Below are positions 18,949-27,257 of a DNA stretch of 37,203 bases, piece by piece. The notes beneath the pieces were generated by a model. That model was given only the letters and a program-made list of their open reading frames with translations. It did not search any database and had not been told where the DNA came from. The translations under genes and the position numbers were made by a program. The first letter of the stretch is position 1. Every line of letters begins with the position of its first letter. This DNA comes from an uncultured Lachnospiraceae bacterium (GTDB lineage Bacteria > Bacillota > Clostridia > Lachnospirales > Lachnospiraceae), in assembly GCA_947566705.1 (NCBI GenBank), contig CANOLA010000025.1, forward strand, positions 1 to 37,203. Reading direction: 5' to 3'.

Positions 18949-20181
18949 TCAAATATTCTTATACAAATCAATATATTCTAAATACCTGTCCCACTGATTA
19001 AAATGCATCTTCCCATATTCAGAGCATGCATTTCTATCCAGACTGTTGCTCTTTACCTCATCAATACACTTCTTCAGTTTCTGCCAGTTCCCTTGTTCTA
19101 CAACATATCCGGTTACATTTTCTTCTATCATTTCAGGACTGCCACCAGTATCATAAGTAATTACCGGAGTTCCACAGCAGATGGACTCCATATTCACTGT
19201 CGGGTAATTATCCTCAAGGGTAAGGTTGACAAACACATCCGCTGCTGCATAATATTCTGCCAGTTCCTTTGTATTATGAACGTACAAAACCGGCATAATC
19301 TGCCGGTCAGTAAATTTTCTGTTAATCAGAGTCTCTTCTTTTTTTGTACAGCCAATTAATATAATTGTCGAATCCGGATATGTGTCCACAATTTTTCCCA
19401 TTATTTCAGGATTGTTTTCATACAGCCACTTGTTTGCAAAGCCCAGAATCACAAATCTCCTGGACAATCCAAACTTTCTTTTCATCTTGTCATGGTCAAG
19501 ATTCCGAAAAAGTTCAGTATCTACACCATTCGTTATGGTTCTTATATCTGCTTCCTTTAACAGTGGGGATTCCGCTGCCAGATCGCTGATCCACTGGCTG
19601 CATCCTACTACATATAGTTTTTTTATCATTTCATAATATTTCTTTTTATCATAAAATACACTTCTGGAATTATCCATAAAAAGGCTTTTTACTTCTTTTT
19701 TATTTTTGGGACAGTTATTACATTCCTTTCTCCATTTTTTACAGTTTATTATATCGAAATATGTGCATTTTCCTGTAAAAAACCAGCAGTCATGCAGCGT
19801 CAGAACCGTTGCAATATTATGTTCTGCCAGATATTCAAAAAGCAGATTTAAATTAATATAGTTAGAATGCAGGTTATGTAAATGGACTATGTCCGGTTTT
19901 TCATAATCCATCATCTTTAGCAGCTTCTTTGTCTGTATCCTGCTTCCGTATGCCTGGCGTCCTCCTATTCTCGTCATTAAAGCATGGATTTTTTCATCTA
20001 CAGCATTACCCATCCTGTATCCGCTTTCCGGTTCTTCATTCCCTATCTGACTATACGCACAAACTGATTCATAACCATTCTGAACCAGCATATGGTCAAT
20101 ATCATGCATAATCCTTCCCGTGCTTCCAATTCCGTAGGTGGCATTTATCTGTATCACTTTCTTTCCTTTTTGCACTATCAC
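18949..20181 (-). CDS. GT4-family glycosyltransferase
   Basis: A 410-residue GT-B enzyme. The start is a GTG after AAGGAGG; a second GTG eight codons in is an alternative. The N-terminal domain has the glycine-rich loop ATYGIGSTGRIMHDI and VHLHNLHSNYIN, then a cysteine-rich insertion (CTYFDIINCKKWRKECNNCP) that is common in this GT4 subgroup. The donor domain contains ITNGVDTELF, AADVFVNLTLEDNYP and VNMESICCGTPVITYDTGGS. It is cytoplasmic, possibly membrane-associated. It ends 27 bases before the wecB ATG. Confidence 0.88.
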   Translation of the reverse strand: MIVQKGKKVIQINATYGIGSTGRIMHDIDHMLVQNGYESVCAYSQIGNEEPESGYRMGNAVDEKIHALMTRIGGRQAYGSRIQTKKLLKMMDYEKPDIVHLHNLHSNYINLNLLFEYLAEHNIATVLTLHDCWFFTGKCTYFDIINCKKWRKECNNCPKNKKEVKSLFMDNSRSVFYDKKKYYEMIKKLYVVGCSQWISDLAAESPLLKEADIRTITNGVDTELFRNLDHDKMKRKFGLSRRFVILGFANKWLYENNPEIMGKIVDTYPDSTIILIGCTKKEETLINRKFTDRQIMPVLYVHNTKELAEYYAAADVFVNLTLEDNYPTVNMESICCGTPVITYDTGGSPEMIEENVTGYVVEQGNWQKLKKCIDEVKSNSLDRNACSEYGKMHFNQWDRYLEYIDLYKNI

Positions 20182-20193
20182 CGTACCTCCTTA

Positions 20194-21228
20194 TTATGCC
20201 TGCCAGAAAAAATACCAGCTGTGTAAATCTACATTGGGAATATACATTAACAACAACATGCCTATCGCCATATATTTCACCAGTCTTTTTTCTTTAAAAG
20301 AGGAAATGATAACCGGTATTGCGAGGCTGATAAACATTCCCGGATACCATGCCAGTCGAACCATTACTCCCCCTCCCAATGCAAGCAATGCAAGCATCCA
20401 GAATACAGCGGCGTAATACACTCCGCACGTAGGATATTGTTCATGCATCTGTTTTCTTAAAACCAGCATGATAAACAAAATAATAAATACCATGGCAATC
20501 AGGGTAATTGGCTGCTGCTCCCAGAACGTTTCATACAAGTTCCGCCCAAAAAGACTTCCCACTTTGTTTACCAGAATCAGAAAATAGCTTCTGAATATAT
20601 GAAATCCTGCACAAACCACGGTGAACAATGCAAGTATAAAATCATTAAAAGGCAGGCTTCCCGCTATCAGAATCGGAAGGAAACATATGGCCGTAGTGTG
20701 AAATCCCATTGCCACCAGGAATAATAGAACCCCCCACTTTCGTCGCTCTGTCTGGAACATACGGTAACACCATAATAAACAGGCCATCGCCATAGCCTGC
20801 CTCAAAGAACCCTGCCATACGTTCAAAAACAAACACTCAAATATTAGCATTGAAACAACTACATCTTCTGAATTGCAGTATATCCAATAAACAAAACTAC
20901 CTATCACAAACAAAGACACCATCGTCAGATATAACTGCCACGGAACACCAGCTCTGGCAAAAAGCCAGTTCGTCATATAATACAAGGTATCATGCGTTTT
21001 TGTATAATTCAAATAATCAGTGAATGAATAATTTTGAGTTTCAAACCGATATGTCGAATAATATGCCTCTGTGTCACTTAACGCATTTAATCCCCGAAAA
21101 CCTGCCACCAGAGACAGACAAACCCAGATGGTAATCAAATATATTTTTTTCCACTTTGGATCTTTAAGCCGGTCTCCCAGTCCCATACCAAGTATAAGGG
21201 TAATGAAAACATTTATAAGATTTGGCAT
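20194..21228 (-). CDS. EpsG-family polysaccharide polymerase (Wzy-like)
   Basis: A 344-residue polytopic membrane protein with about ten hydrophobic segments. The family hallmark is near the N-terminus: LSLVAGFRGLNALSDTEAYY. Typical EpsG proteins (about 340-370 residues) are believed to polymerise repeat units outside the membrane. The segments NVWQGSLRQAMAMACLL and GFHTTAICFLPILI are also usual for the family. It is the only polymerase candidate in the window. It is spaced three bases from the preceding glycosyltransferase stop and 12 bases from the next gene, as expected for one operon. Confidence 0.88.
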   Translation of the reverse strand: MPNLINVFITLILGMGLGDRLKDPKWKKIYLITIWVCLSLVAGFRGLNALSDTEAYYSTYRFETQNYSFTDYLNYTKTHDTLYYMTNWLFARAGVPWQLYLTMVSLFVIGSFVYWIYCNSEDVVVSMLIFECLFLNVWQGSLRQAMAMACLLWCYRMFQTERRKWGVLLFLVAMGFHTTAICFLPILIAGSLPFNDFILALFTVVCAGFHIFRSYFLILVNKVGSLFGRNLYETFWEQQPITLIAMVFIILFIMLVLRKQMHEQYPTCGVYYAAVFWMLALLALGGGVMVRLAWYPGMFISLAIPVIISSFKEKRLVKYMAIGMLLLMYIPNVDLHSWYFFWQA

Positions 21229-21231
21229 CTT

Positions 21232-22530
21232 CTATATATTCTCCGAAATAACATATTTAAAATCCTCCATCAACCCTTCCTGAACCTTCTTCCTCTGATG
21301 ATTCCTCATACCACATTCATATGCATTCACTGCATACTCCTGTATCAGTTCCGGTCTGTTGCAAATTTCTTTTAATTCCCGTTTTAATTCATCAGCAGAA
21401 CTAATACATATGGCAGTATTTTCCCTTTTCAGATATGTCCAGCCGGAATGCTGGTTCCAGCAGTATGCCAGTACGGCACACCCCGAAAAAAGACAGTCTA
21501 TGATTTTAGTTGAAAAAGATAAACGTGTTGCCAGCCGGTTTTTAATGTCCTGTGCCTCAACATGGACTGCAATATCAGCATTCTGGTAAATTTCACAAAG
21601 CTCCTCTTGGGAAACACCACCCATTATGAAGGAATTTCTTCTGTCATCCAGAAGTTTTTTCTGCTTCCTGTTTGGTATGTCTCTTGTATATATCTCTAGA
21701 ATCATTTTCACACCAGATCCATTTATCTCCTTAAGCATCTCCACAATTTCCCCAAGTACTTTCCAGCGGTTACAGTAAAACTTGCCCGCATAAATTAATT
21801 TTATAGGTTTATGCACCTGGCGTTGTTCAAAACCGTTTTCAAATTCTCCGCACTTTTGCAGAATTTTGCACTGGCATCCAAAACGTTTTTCATAGTCATT
21901 TTTCTGCTCTAGCGACAATGTATAATAAATCTTATATTTTTTAACCATCTCCCTGAGCCTTTTTCTTACCATAAAGCGTTTTATCCAAAAAAACGGAGAA
22001 AATTTAAACTGCCGCAGCGAATATTCATCATCACCGGTAAATGCAACAAACGGAGCATCCGTTAGATCTGAAACCAGCTTTTCCAACCTAAGCATTTTAC
22101 AAGATGCCATCCTTTCTGAAAAAATAATGTCTGGTTGAAAGTCTCTGATAAATTTTCCCATTTCCTGAATATCATATCTCCCCCATAACCATATCAACTC
22201 CCTGACAAGTCTTAAGAAATCACCGCTTATCTTTTTCAGAAAACCATACAGCTTCTCAGGTTTTTCTTCTGCCTCACCACAAACAACCAGATTATTACCT
22301 GAAATGTTTATATCTAAACTTTTTCCCGCTTTTTTTTTGGAAAAGATGCTCTTTGCCATCATTTTATCTGTAATCTGGAAATATTTCTGGCAACAGTTAT
22401 TATATGGTTCTCCCGGACTGGCATATATATTTGCAAATTCTGCATCCATACCCTCAAACCAGTTACTTGTAACATTATTTCCATTTATTCTATCATTCCA
22501 CACTTCGCTAGATAAAACTAGTATTTTCAT
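21232..22530 (-). CDS. GT-B glycosyltransferase, divergent
   Basis: A 432-residue protein starting MKILVLSSEVWNDRINGNNV. The first half includes QPDIIFSERMASCKMLRLEK and VAFTGDDEYSLRQF; the second half contains KLIYAGKFYCNRWKVLGEIV, EIYQNADIAVHVEAQD and FSTKIIDCLFSGCAVLAYCW, which fit the donor domain of a GT-B fold, GT4-like enzyme. Sequence similarity to named families is weak, so the sugar and linkage are unknown. The 129 bases between it and the upstream CDP-glycerol gene are very AT-rich and show no gene or clear hairpin. Confidence 0.75.
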   Translation of the reverse strand: MKILVLSSEVWNDRINGNNVTSNWFEGMDAEFANIYASPGEPYNNCCQKYFQITDKMMAKSIFSKKKAGKSLDINISGNNLVVCGEAEEKPEKLYGFLKKISGDFLRLVRELIWLWGRYDIQEMGKFIRDFQPDIIFSERMASCKMLRLEKLVSDLTDAPFVAFTGDDEYSLRQFKFSPFFWIKRFMVRKRLREMVKKYKIYYTLSLEQKNDYEKRFGCQCKILQKCGEFENGFEQRQVHKPIKLIYAGKFYCNRWKVLGEIVEMLKEINGSGVKMILEIYTRDIPNRKQKKLLDDRRNSFIMGGVSQEELCEIYQNADIAVHVEAQDIKNRLATRLSFSTKIIDCLFSGCAVLAYCWNQHSGWTYLKRENTAICISSADELKRELKEICNRPELIQEYAVNAYECGMRNHQRKKVQEGLMEDFKYVISENI

Positions 22531-22659
22531 TATATATTTATCCTTTATCTTATTTCTTTCCTAAATAAGTATCTCTTTAAACACCATAGACACTGAATGT
22601 ACTTTATTCTTCTTATAATATTATGTATTATCTTTATTTACTTATCTTCCAGCTTTCCC

Positions 22660-23865
22660 CTATTGATACCTTTTCAAACGCTTTATCATCTCATCAACCA
22701 CCGCATTACATGAATTTCCAGCATATGGGGCATACTTCAAGTGAAAGGCACGACTTTTTTTAACACACTTGTCATAATCCATATGTACTATATCCTCCAG
22801 AAGCGAATCTTCTTTTTCATGTACAGTACATGGAAGTTCCTTCTTTAAGTCCATATACAGGCCTCTTTCGCTCTCATACTCTTCCAGATCATATGCAAAA
22901 CAGAACATGGGACGTTCCAGTATTGAATAATCAATATATACACTTGAATAATCTGATATCAGCACATCAGAAACAGCATAAAGATCGTTCAAATATGGAT
23001 ATTCTGAAACATCCCTGACAAATTCGTCATCTTTAATACCCATTGCTTCTGAAACAGCATAATGAGCCCTTACCAACAGAACATAATCACTGCAAAGCAT
23101 ATCCTTCCATTTTTTTAGACTAATTGGTGGTGTCAAAAAGGTTTTTCCCATTCTGTTAACCAGATATTCGCGGTACGTTGGTGCATATAATATTATACTT
23201 TTGTCTTCTGGAATCTTCAGTCTGCTCCTGATATCCTCCCGTTCCTTTTCTGTATATCTTAAAAGCCCGTCATTTCTTGGCAGGTCACACATCAAAAAAG
23301 AATCCTCTGTAGCATGGAAAATTCGTTCAAAAATCATTCTGTCATATTCACTTTGGGCACACCGTATTGTTTCGCTATCCAGCTTTCCTCTGTTTTTCTT
23401 TTTCACCAGCATAGATGTTTTATTCTCATCTCCACCTATCTTTTTTAGCGGAGTACCATGCCAAGTATCAACCTCTATTATCTTCCCATACTTTGAAAAT
23501 CCTATTCCACGGTCAATACCTGAATTTCCAACCCATACTCTGCTGGATAAAAGTTCGTAAAAAAACTTTAGGGTGTCAATTTTTACTTTCCTTCCTTCCG
23601 GAATCTCATGTTTCCCAGGTTCAGTAAATGCCCATACAAAATCCCATTTTTTGAATTCCCCCCTGTTTCTTAACTCGTCATAGATTGCTTTCGGACTGTC
23701 ATCAAATTTCCGTCCTCCAAAGGAATTAAAAATAACTTTTTTTTGTTTAGGTATAAAGATAGTACACACATTGCCAATTCCACGGATAATCTTCCAGCAA
23801 CAAGCCAAAATATGAGGATGTCTTTTTAAATAAACAAGCAGCCTCCGTTTTATATTTTTGAACAC
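22660..23865 (-). CDS. CDP-glycerol glycerophosphotransferase family protein
   Basis: A 401-residue protein with a GTG start; its 5' end overlaps the upstream GT4 gene by 16 bases. The N-terminus is basic with a hydrophobic patch for membrane association. Family signatures are clear: KVIFNSFGGRKFDDSPKAIY, VDTWHGTPLKKIGGD, LYAPTYREY and VLISDYSSVYIDYSILERPM followed by FCFAYDLEEYESERGLYMD. Relatives (TagB/TagF) transfer glycerol-phosphate from CDP-glycerol to lipid-linked teichoic acid intermediates. Here it could add phosphoglycerol, or a related polyol phosphate, to the glycan and give it charge. No CDP-glycerol synthase is seen, so the donor must be made elsewhere. Confidence 0.9.
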   Translation of the reverse strand: MFKNIKRRLLVYLKRHPHILACCWKIIRGIGNVCTIFIPKQKKVIFNSFGGRKFDDSPKAIYDELRNRGEFKKWDFVWAFTEPGKHEIPEGRKVKIDTLKFFYELLSSRVWVGNSGIDRGIGFSKYGKIIEVDTWHGTPLKKIGGDENKTSMLVKKKNRGKLDSETIRCAQSEYDRMIFERIFHATEDSFLMCDLPRNDGLLRYTEKEREDIRSRLKIPEDKSIILYAPTYREYLVNRMGKTFLTPPISLKKWKDMLCSDYVLLVRAHYAVSEAMGIKDDEFVRDVSEYPYLNDLYAVSDVLISDYSSVYIDYSILERPMFCFAYDLEEYESERGLYMDLKKELPCTVHEKEDSLLEDIVHMDYDKCVKKSRAFHLKYAPYAGNSCNAVVDEMIKRLKRYQ

Positions 23866-24998
23866 AGTAAATATATCCGTTTCATTTTTTTATTTGTCTT
23901 ATCCATACTGAATTTCTCCGAAATAACAAGATTTCTTTCTCCAAACTTTGCCCTCATATTCCGATCCTTCAATGCCACAATTGCATTTACAAATTCGCTG
24001 ACGGACTGCGGATTGCATACCAATGCATTTTTCATATTCACTGCAAAATCATGCGCCCCCCTATTATCAGACACAATCAGCGGCAGACCTGCCGCCATTC
24101 CTTCAATTGCAGCAAGCCCAAGTCCTTCCCTAATGGATGGAAAGACACAGATATCTGAAGCTGCATATATTTTTTCAATGTCATTTCTGTATCCCAGCAG
24201 GTGAATCTGGCTGGTGATTCCAAGTTCTTCCGAAAGATTTTTCAAATTACCATATTCACTGCCCTTCCCTGCAATCACATAATGAATTTTTTCATCATTC
24301 AACTTTGCAATAGCCCTGATAACAACCTGGTGATTTTTATTTAAATTGAGTTCACCAACAGATACAAGTAACAGTGCATCTTCCGGCACTCCCAGTTCTT
24401 TCTTTCCATTTTCTTTCTGGTATTCCAGCTTTATCTTAAAACGGCTGATGTCAGCTCCCACACCGGGAATATAGCAAACCTGCCCTGCATGAAATCCCTT
24501 TTTTGCCCGGCTGTAATCTTCTCTATTAATTGTTATAAGTACGTCCGTCCACCACGAGCAAAGCCATTCCACGGGATAATACAGAAGCCAGTTTTTTAAT
24601 GGCGCGCCGCTGTAAAAATGGAAGCCATGGGCGGTGTAAATTACTTTCATGTGGTTCCTGTGGCAGACCACCCTGCCGACTGCAGCAGCTACGGGCGTAT
24701 GACAGTGTACAAACTGGAAACCTTCTTTTTTCACCAGACTATCCATTTGCCTGAAAGACTGAAAAAGGCTTTTTACATCCCCAGGACTCCGGCTAAATCC
24801 TATCTGGTGGCAGTGTACTTTCAGTGCTTTCATCCGGGATATGAATTCTGATATCTTTTCTTTTGACCATACGGATGTATCGTAGAAATTACATGCCACA
24901 TGTACTTCATATCCCATTGCAAGAAGCAGTCGGATATTTTCCATATTAAATTGTCCTATCATGCTTGGCACTACCGCCAGCATCAAAACTTTTTTCAC
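23850..24998 (-). CDS. GT4-family glycosyltransferase, EpsD-like
   Basis: A 382-residue GT-B enzyme with a GTG start overlapping the PglD-like stop (GTGA). The N-terminus, KVLMLAVVPSMIGQFNMENI, and the HCHTPVAAAVGR and YTAHGFHFYSGAP segments are typical of the EpsD/Cps-type subgroup. The donor domain has VSVGELNLNKNHQVVIRAIA, YAASDICVFPSIREGLGLAA and EGMAAGLPLIVSDNRGAHDF. As the first glycosyltransferase after the initiating phosphoglycosyl transferase and the PglD-like enzyme, it is a good candidate to add the second sugar; this is inferred from order only. Confidence 0.9.
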   Translation of the reverse strand: MKKVLMLAVVPSMIGQFNMENIRLLLAMGYEVHVACNFYDTSVWSKEKISEFISRMKALKVHCHQIGFSRSPGDVKSLFQSFRQMDSLVKKEGFQFVHCHTPVAAAVGRVVCHRNHMKVIYTAHGFHFYSGAPLKNWLLYYPVEWLCSWWTDVLITINREDYSRAKKGFHAGQVCYIPGVGADISRFKIKLEYQKENGKKELGVPEDALLLVSVGELNLNKNHQVVIRAIAKLNDEKIHYVIAGKGSEYGNLKNLSEELGITSQIHLLGYRNDIEKIYAASDICVFPSIREGLGLAAIEGMAAGLPLIVSDNRGAHDFAVNMKNALVCNPQSVSEFVNAIVALKDRNMRAKFGERNLVISEKFSMDKTNKKMKRIYLLCSKI

Positions 24999-25627
24999 TG
25001 CCCTGCCTTCCTGCCGAAGCTGTCTGTCCGGATTTTCCCCGCGGGAACCCCTACGTAGGTTCCCGACTCCTTAATATCCTTTACCACTACTGCCCCTGCA
25101 CCAATCATGCAGTCACTGCAAATATTTATGTTGTTACTTATCGTTGCGCCAGCACCAATCCATGTCCTATCCCCGATACACACTGTTCCTGCCACATGTG
25201 CCCCAACGGCAATATGTACAAAATCCCCCAGTACGCAGTCATGATCAACGGAAGAGGACGTGTTAACGATGCAGCCTTTTCCGGTCCGTGTTCCTGAATT
25301 AACGACTGTACCTGCCATGACGACGGTTCCTGCGCCAAATACTACATCATCCGCAACTACGGCATCCGGATGGATAAGCGTCACCAACCTTTTTTCATCT
25401 ACACTGTCTGATATCCGCTGCCTGCTATCCGAATTCCCGATGGCAACTACGACATCACTATCTATATCACCAACTCTGCAACTTGTCCCTGCCACGAGGT
25501 ATTTCCCACAGTTTTTTATGTTTTCATCATCATCCAGAAAAACGATTTCATGGTATCCGCATAATTCCGCTATGTCTGCTATTACTCTGCCGTGTCCGGA
25601 TGCCCCGATAATGACCAGTTTTTTCAT
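24995..25627 (-). CDS. PglD/NeuD-like sugar O/N-acetyltransferase
   Basis: A 210-residue protein. The N-terminal Rossmann-like part begins KKLVIIGASGHGRVIADIAE, which is diagnostic of the PglD/NeuD family. A left-handed beta-helix follows (VVFGAGTVVMAGTVVNSGTR, VNTSSSVDHDCVLGDFVHIA, WIGAGATISNNINI) and a GVPAGKIR ending. PglD acetylates the 4-amino group of UDP-4-amino sugars to give UDP-diNAcBac. A PglE-like aminotransferase and a PglC-like initiating transferase are encoded in the same operon, so a bacillosamine-like first sugar is plausible. The dehydratase PglF is not in the window. A toxin-antitoxin pair now separates this gene from pglC-like. Confidence 0.9.
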   Translation of the reverse strand: MKKLVIIGASGHGRVIADIAELCGYHEIVFLDDDENIKNCGKYLVAGTSCRVGDIDSDVVVAIGNSDSRQRISDSVDEKRLVTLIHPDAVVADDVVFGAGTVVMAGTVVNSGTRTGKGCIVNTSSSVDHDCVLGDFVHIAVGAHVAGTVCIGDRTWIGAGATISNNINICSDCMIGAGAVVVKDIKESGTYVGVPAGKIRTDSFGRKAGQ

Positions 25628-25653
25628 GCCTCTTCCTTATTTTTAGACAAATT

Positions 25654-25674
25654 AAAAAGACACCTTGCGGTGTC
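25654..25674 (-). terminator. Intrinsic terminator between yoeB and the PglD-like gene
   Basis: Perfect 6-bp stem GACACC/GGTGTC with a GCAA loop (25659-25674), followed on the minus strand by TTTTT (25654-25658). It would end toxin-antitoxin transcripts and also stop the long polysaccharide transcript unless polymerase is antiterminated. Confidence 0.85.
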
Positions 25675-25702
25675 CTTCAAATGCAAATCCAGTGTTTATT
25701 TT

Positions 25703-25963
25703 TTAATCATCATAATGCCCCCTGCAGGCTATAATCCAGAGGTTTCCATTTTCATCCATATCATAAACAAGCCTGTTCTCATGGTCAATCCGTCTGCTCC
25801 ACGCTTTCCGGTACTTAAGCGGCTCCGGCTTACCAGTTCCTTTTGACAATCCGTTCCGCTCTATGTCCCTGACCAGTTCATTAATCTTTCTGAGGGTCTT
25901 TTTATCCTGCATCTGCCAGTACAGGTAGTCGTCCCATGCCCGGTCCGACCATAATTTATTCAT
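25703..25963 (-). CDS. yoeB: Toxin YoeB (ribosome-dependent mRNA endonuclease)
   Basis: An 86-residue protein starting at the ATG at 25963, which overlaps the antitoxin stop; an upstream ATG five codons earlier is less likely. The sequence NKLWSDRAWDDYLYWQMQDK, then RDIERNGLSKGTGKPEPLKY, WSRRIDHENRLVYD and the C-terminal CRGHYDD is classic YoeB, with the Glu, Arg and His used for RNA cleavage in place. YoeB cuts mRNA in the ribosomal A site and is held inactive by YefM. The pair is embedded in the polysaccharide operon, between the initiating transferase and the acetyltransferase genes. Confidence 0.95.
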   Translation of the reverse strand: MNKLWSDRAWDDYLYWQMQDKKTLRKINELVRDIERNGLSKGTGKPEPLKYRKAWSRRIDHENRLVYDMDENGNLWIIACRGHYDD

Positions 25964-26213
25964 CCTCTTCCACCTCAATCAGTTCATGCTGCTGCCCGTT
26001 ACCGGAAGACAGCTGGGCAATTCCCCTGTCAAGCATTGCAAGATATTCCTCATTCTGAGCGGCCTTTATCATCCGGTTGTACTTCTCCAGACTTAAAATA
26101 ACGACATTCTTTTCATCCTTACGTGTAACAATGACTGTCTCATTATTTTCTGTTGCCTCATCACAGTATGTTTTCAGGTTGTTTCTGATTGTGGAATAAT
26201 TTACAGCAAGCAT
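25956..26213 (-). CDS. yefM: Antitoxin YefM (Phd/YefM family)
   Basis: An 85-residue protein with a strong GGAGGG ribosome site. The N-terminal DNA-binding half is AVNYSTIRNNLKTYCDEATE, TVIVTRKDEKNVVILSLEKY, and the C-terminal half is acidic and should wrap the toxin. It represses its own promoter with YoeB. The gene overlaps yoeB by eight bases, as usual for this module. Its promoter and operator lie just upstream at 26245-26294. Confidence 0.95.
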   Translation of the reverse strand: MLAVNYSTIRNNLKTYCDEATENNETVIVTRKDEKNVVILSLEKYNRMIKAAQNEEYLAMLDRGIAQLSSGNGQQHELIEVEEDE

Positions 26214-26244
26214 AATGCCGCCCTCCTTTTTCTGTGCAGATAAC

Positions 26245-26294
26245 TGTTCAATTTATTGTACAATTATTATATGAAATTGTTCAGGTTATGTCAA
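26245..26294 (-). promoter_or_regulatory. Consensus promoter and operator of yefM-yoeB
   Basis: On the minus strand TTGACA (26289-26294) and TATAAT (26266-26271) are separated by exactly 17 bases, a perfect sigma-A promoter. Just downstream is the palindrome ATTGTACAAT (26255-26264), whose TGTACA core is the known YefM operator core. TGTTCA half-site-like sequences occur at 26245-26250 and 26278-26283. The arrangement predicts autorepression by YefM-YoeB. Confidence 0.85.
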
Positions 26295-26319
26295 TGATTT
26301 TCAGCCAGCCAATTTCTTT

Positions 26320-27066
26320 TCAGCCCCCAGCTGCACCTTCTTCTCCCGTAAATTCTTCCATCGTTGCAGATGTCGCGCTGCTTATTCCTTCCTTTTTCAG
26401 TACGGCTTCCACCGTTTTTAACAGTACCCTGACATCCCCCAGAAATGTAATCTTTTCCGCATATCTGACATCATCCGCAAACTTCTCCTCCCACGAAATC
26501 CCATTCCGCCCGGAAACTTGTGCAAGCCCGGTCAGTCCCGGACGCACGTCATGCCGGTGTTTCTGCTCCTTACTATAACGCGGCAGATATTCCACAAGAA
26601 GCGGCCGCGGTCCCACAAGGGACATATCACCTTTTAGGATATTAAAAAGTTCGGGAAGCTCGTCAAGGCTCGTACTCCTTAACATCTTCCCGAACTTTGT
26701 CAGCCGTTTTTCATCCGGCAGAAATTCTCCATTTTCGTCTATTTCATCCGTCATGGTGCGGAACTTGTACAAGGTGAAGATTTTTTCATCCAGCCCCGGA
26801 CGCTCCTGCTTAAACAGGACGGGCGAGCCAAGTTTCAGCCTGACAAGCAGTGCGATGATTCCCATAACCGGAAGCAGCGGGACAAGTGCCATTGCAGAGA
26901 TAATGACGTCCAGCGGACGTTTGATGGCAGCCTCGTACGGTCCGTATGGGATATGGTGCCCTTTTTTGCACGACATCTGTTGTATTTTCTTTGTTTTTTT
27001 GCACACAAAAACGGCAGTTGTTACAACTGCCGCAATAAAAAGATAAATTTTTGTTTTTTTCTTCAT
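26320..27066 (-). CDS. Initiating phosphoglycosyl transferase (PglC/WcaJ-type)
   Basis: A 248-residue enzyme that transfers a sugar-1-phosphate from UDP-sugar to undecaprenyl phosphate, the first membrane step. A hydrophobic segment at residues 7-22 is additional to the re-entrant helix of the catalytic domain (KRPLDVIISAMALVPLLPVM). Family motifs are LYKFRTMTD, the catalytic Asp-Glu in TSLDELPEL, NILKGDMSLVGPRP and RPGLTGLAQVSGRNGISWEE. The C-terminus EGISSATSATMEEFTGEEG resembles PglC, which uses UDP-diNAcBac. The ATG at 27066 lacks a clear ribosome site; a start at the ATG at 26973 (MSCKKG) is possible. A terminator-like hairpin lies between these two starts. Confidence 0.92.
   Translation of the reverse strand: MKKKTKIYLFIAAVVTTAVFVCKKTKKIQQMSCKKGHHIPYGPYEAAIKRPLDVIISAMALVPLLPVMGIIALLVRLKLGSPVLFKQERPGLDEKIFTLYKFRTMTDEIDENGEFLPDEKRLTKFGKMLRSTSLDELPELFNILKGDMSLVGPRPLLVEYLPRYSKEQKHRHDVRPGLTGLAQVSGRNGISWEEKFADDVRYAEKITFLGDVRVLLKTVEAVLKKEGISSATSATMEEFTGEEGAAGG
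27007..27032 (-). terminator. Terminator-like hairpin at the 5' end of the sugar-transferase gene
   Basis: Inverted repeat CGGCAGTTGT/ACAACTGCCG (27012-27032), giving a stem of 8-10 bp, followed on the minus strand by TTTTT (27007-27011). It lies inside the reading frame if the ATG at 27066 is used, or in the leader if the ATG at 26973 is used. Sequence alone shows the structure; activity is inferred. Confidence 0.55.
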
Positions 27067-27126
27067 TTTTATCTATAAAATAATTAAAACTCTACGGATT
27101 AATTATATTTAACCATTTTATATATC

Positions 27127-27256
27127 TTAACAGTAATATCTAATTTCCCCAAACTGTTCACTCCACTTGTCAATTATCAGACTACTGTTAGTGAACATGG
27201 ACAAGTTCTGTGGGATTATTTTCATTTGACCAGAAATAAACCACAAACGAACCGAC
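27127..27256 (-). pseudogene. Decayed DUF4160-type gene
   Basis: Directly after the small gene at 27258-27530 the minus strand reads VGSFVVYFWSNENNPTELVH and VH, then a stop. Further on, in another frame, it reads NSSLIIDKWSEQFGEIRYYC and ends in TAA at 27127. These two pieces correspond to the beginning and the end of DUF4160 proteins (pattern FVVYFWSNENNPTE-x-VHVH ... WKSFFGEVKFYC). The middle is missing and the frame is shifted, so the gene is dead. DUF4160 proteins commonly sit in two-gene modules resembling toxin-antitoxin pairs. Confidence 0.6.
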
Positions 27257-27257
27257 C

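Noticed and set aside
22531-22659. The AT-rich gap between two glycan genes was examined for an internal promoter or small gene.
   Set aside because: TATAAT-like strings are plentiful in such DNA, and none has a matching -35 or an open frame with a ribosome site.
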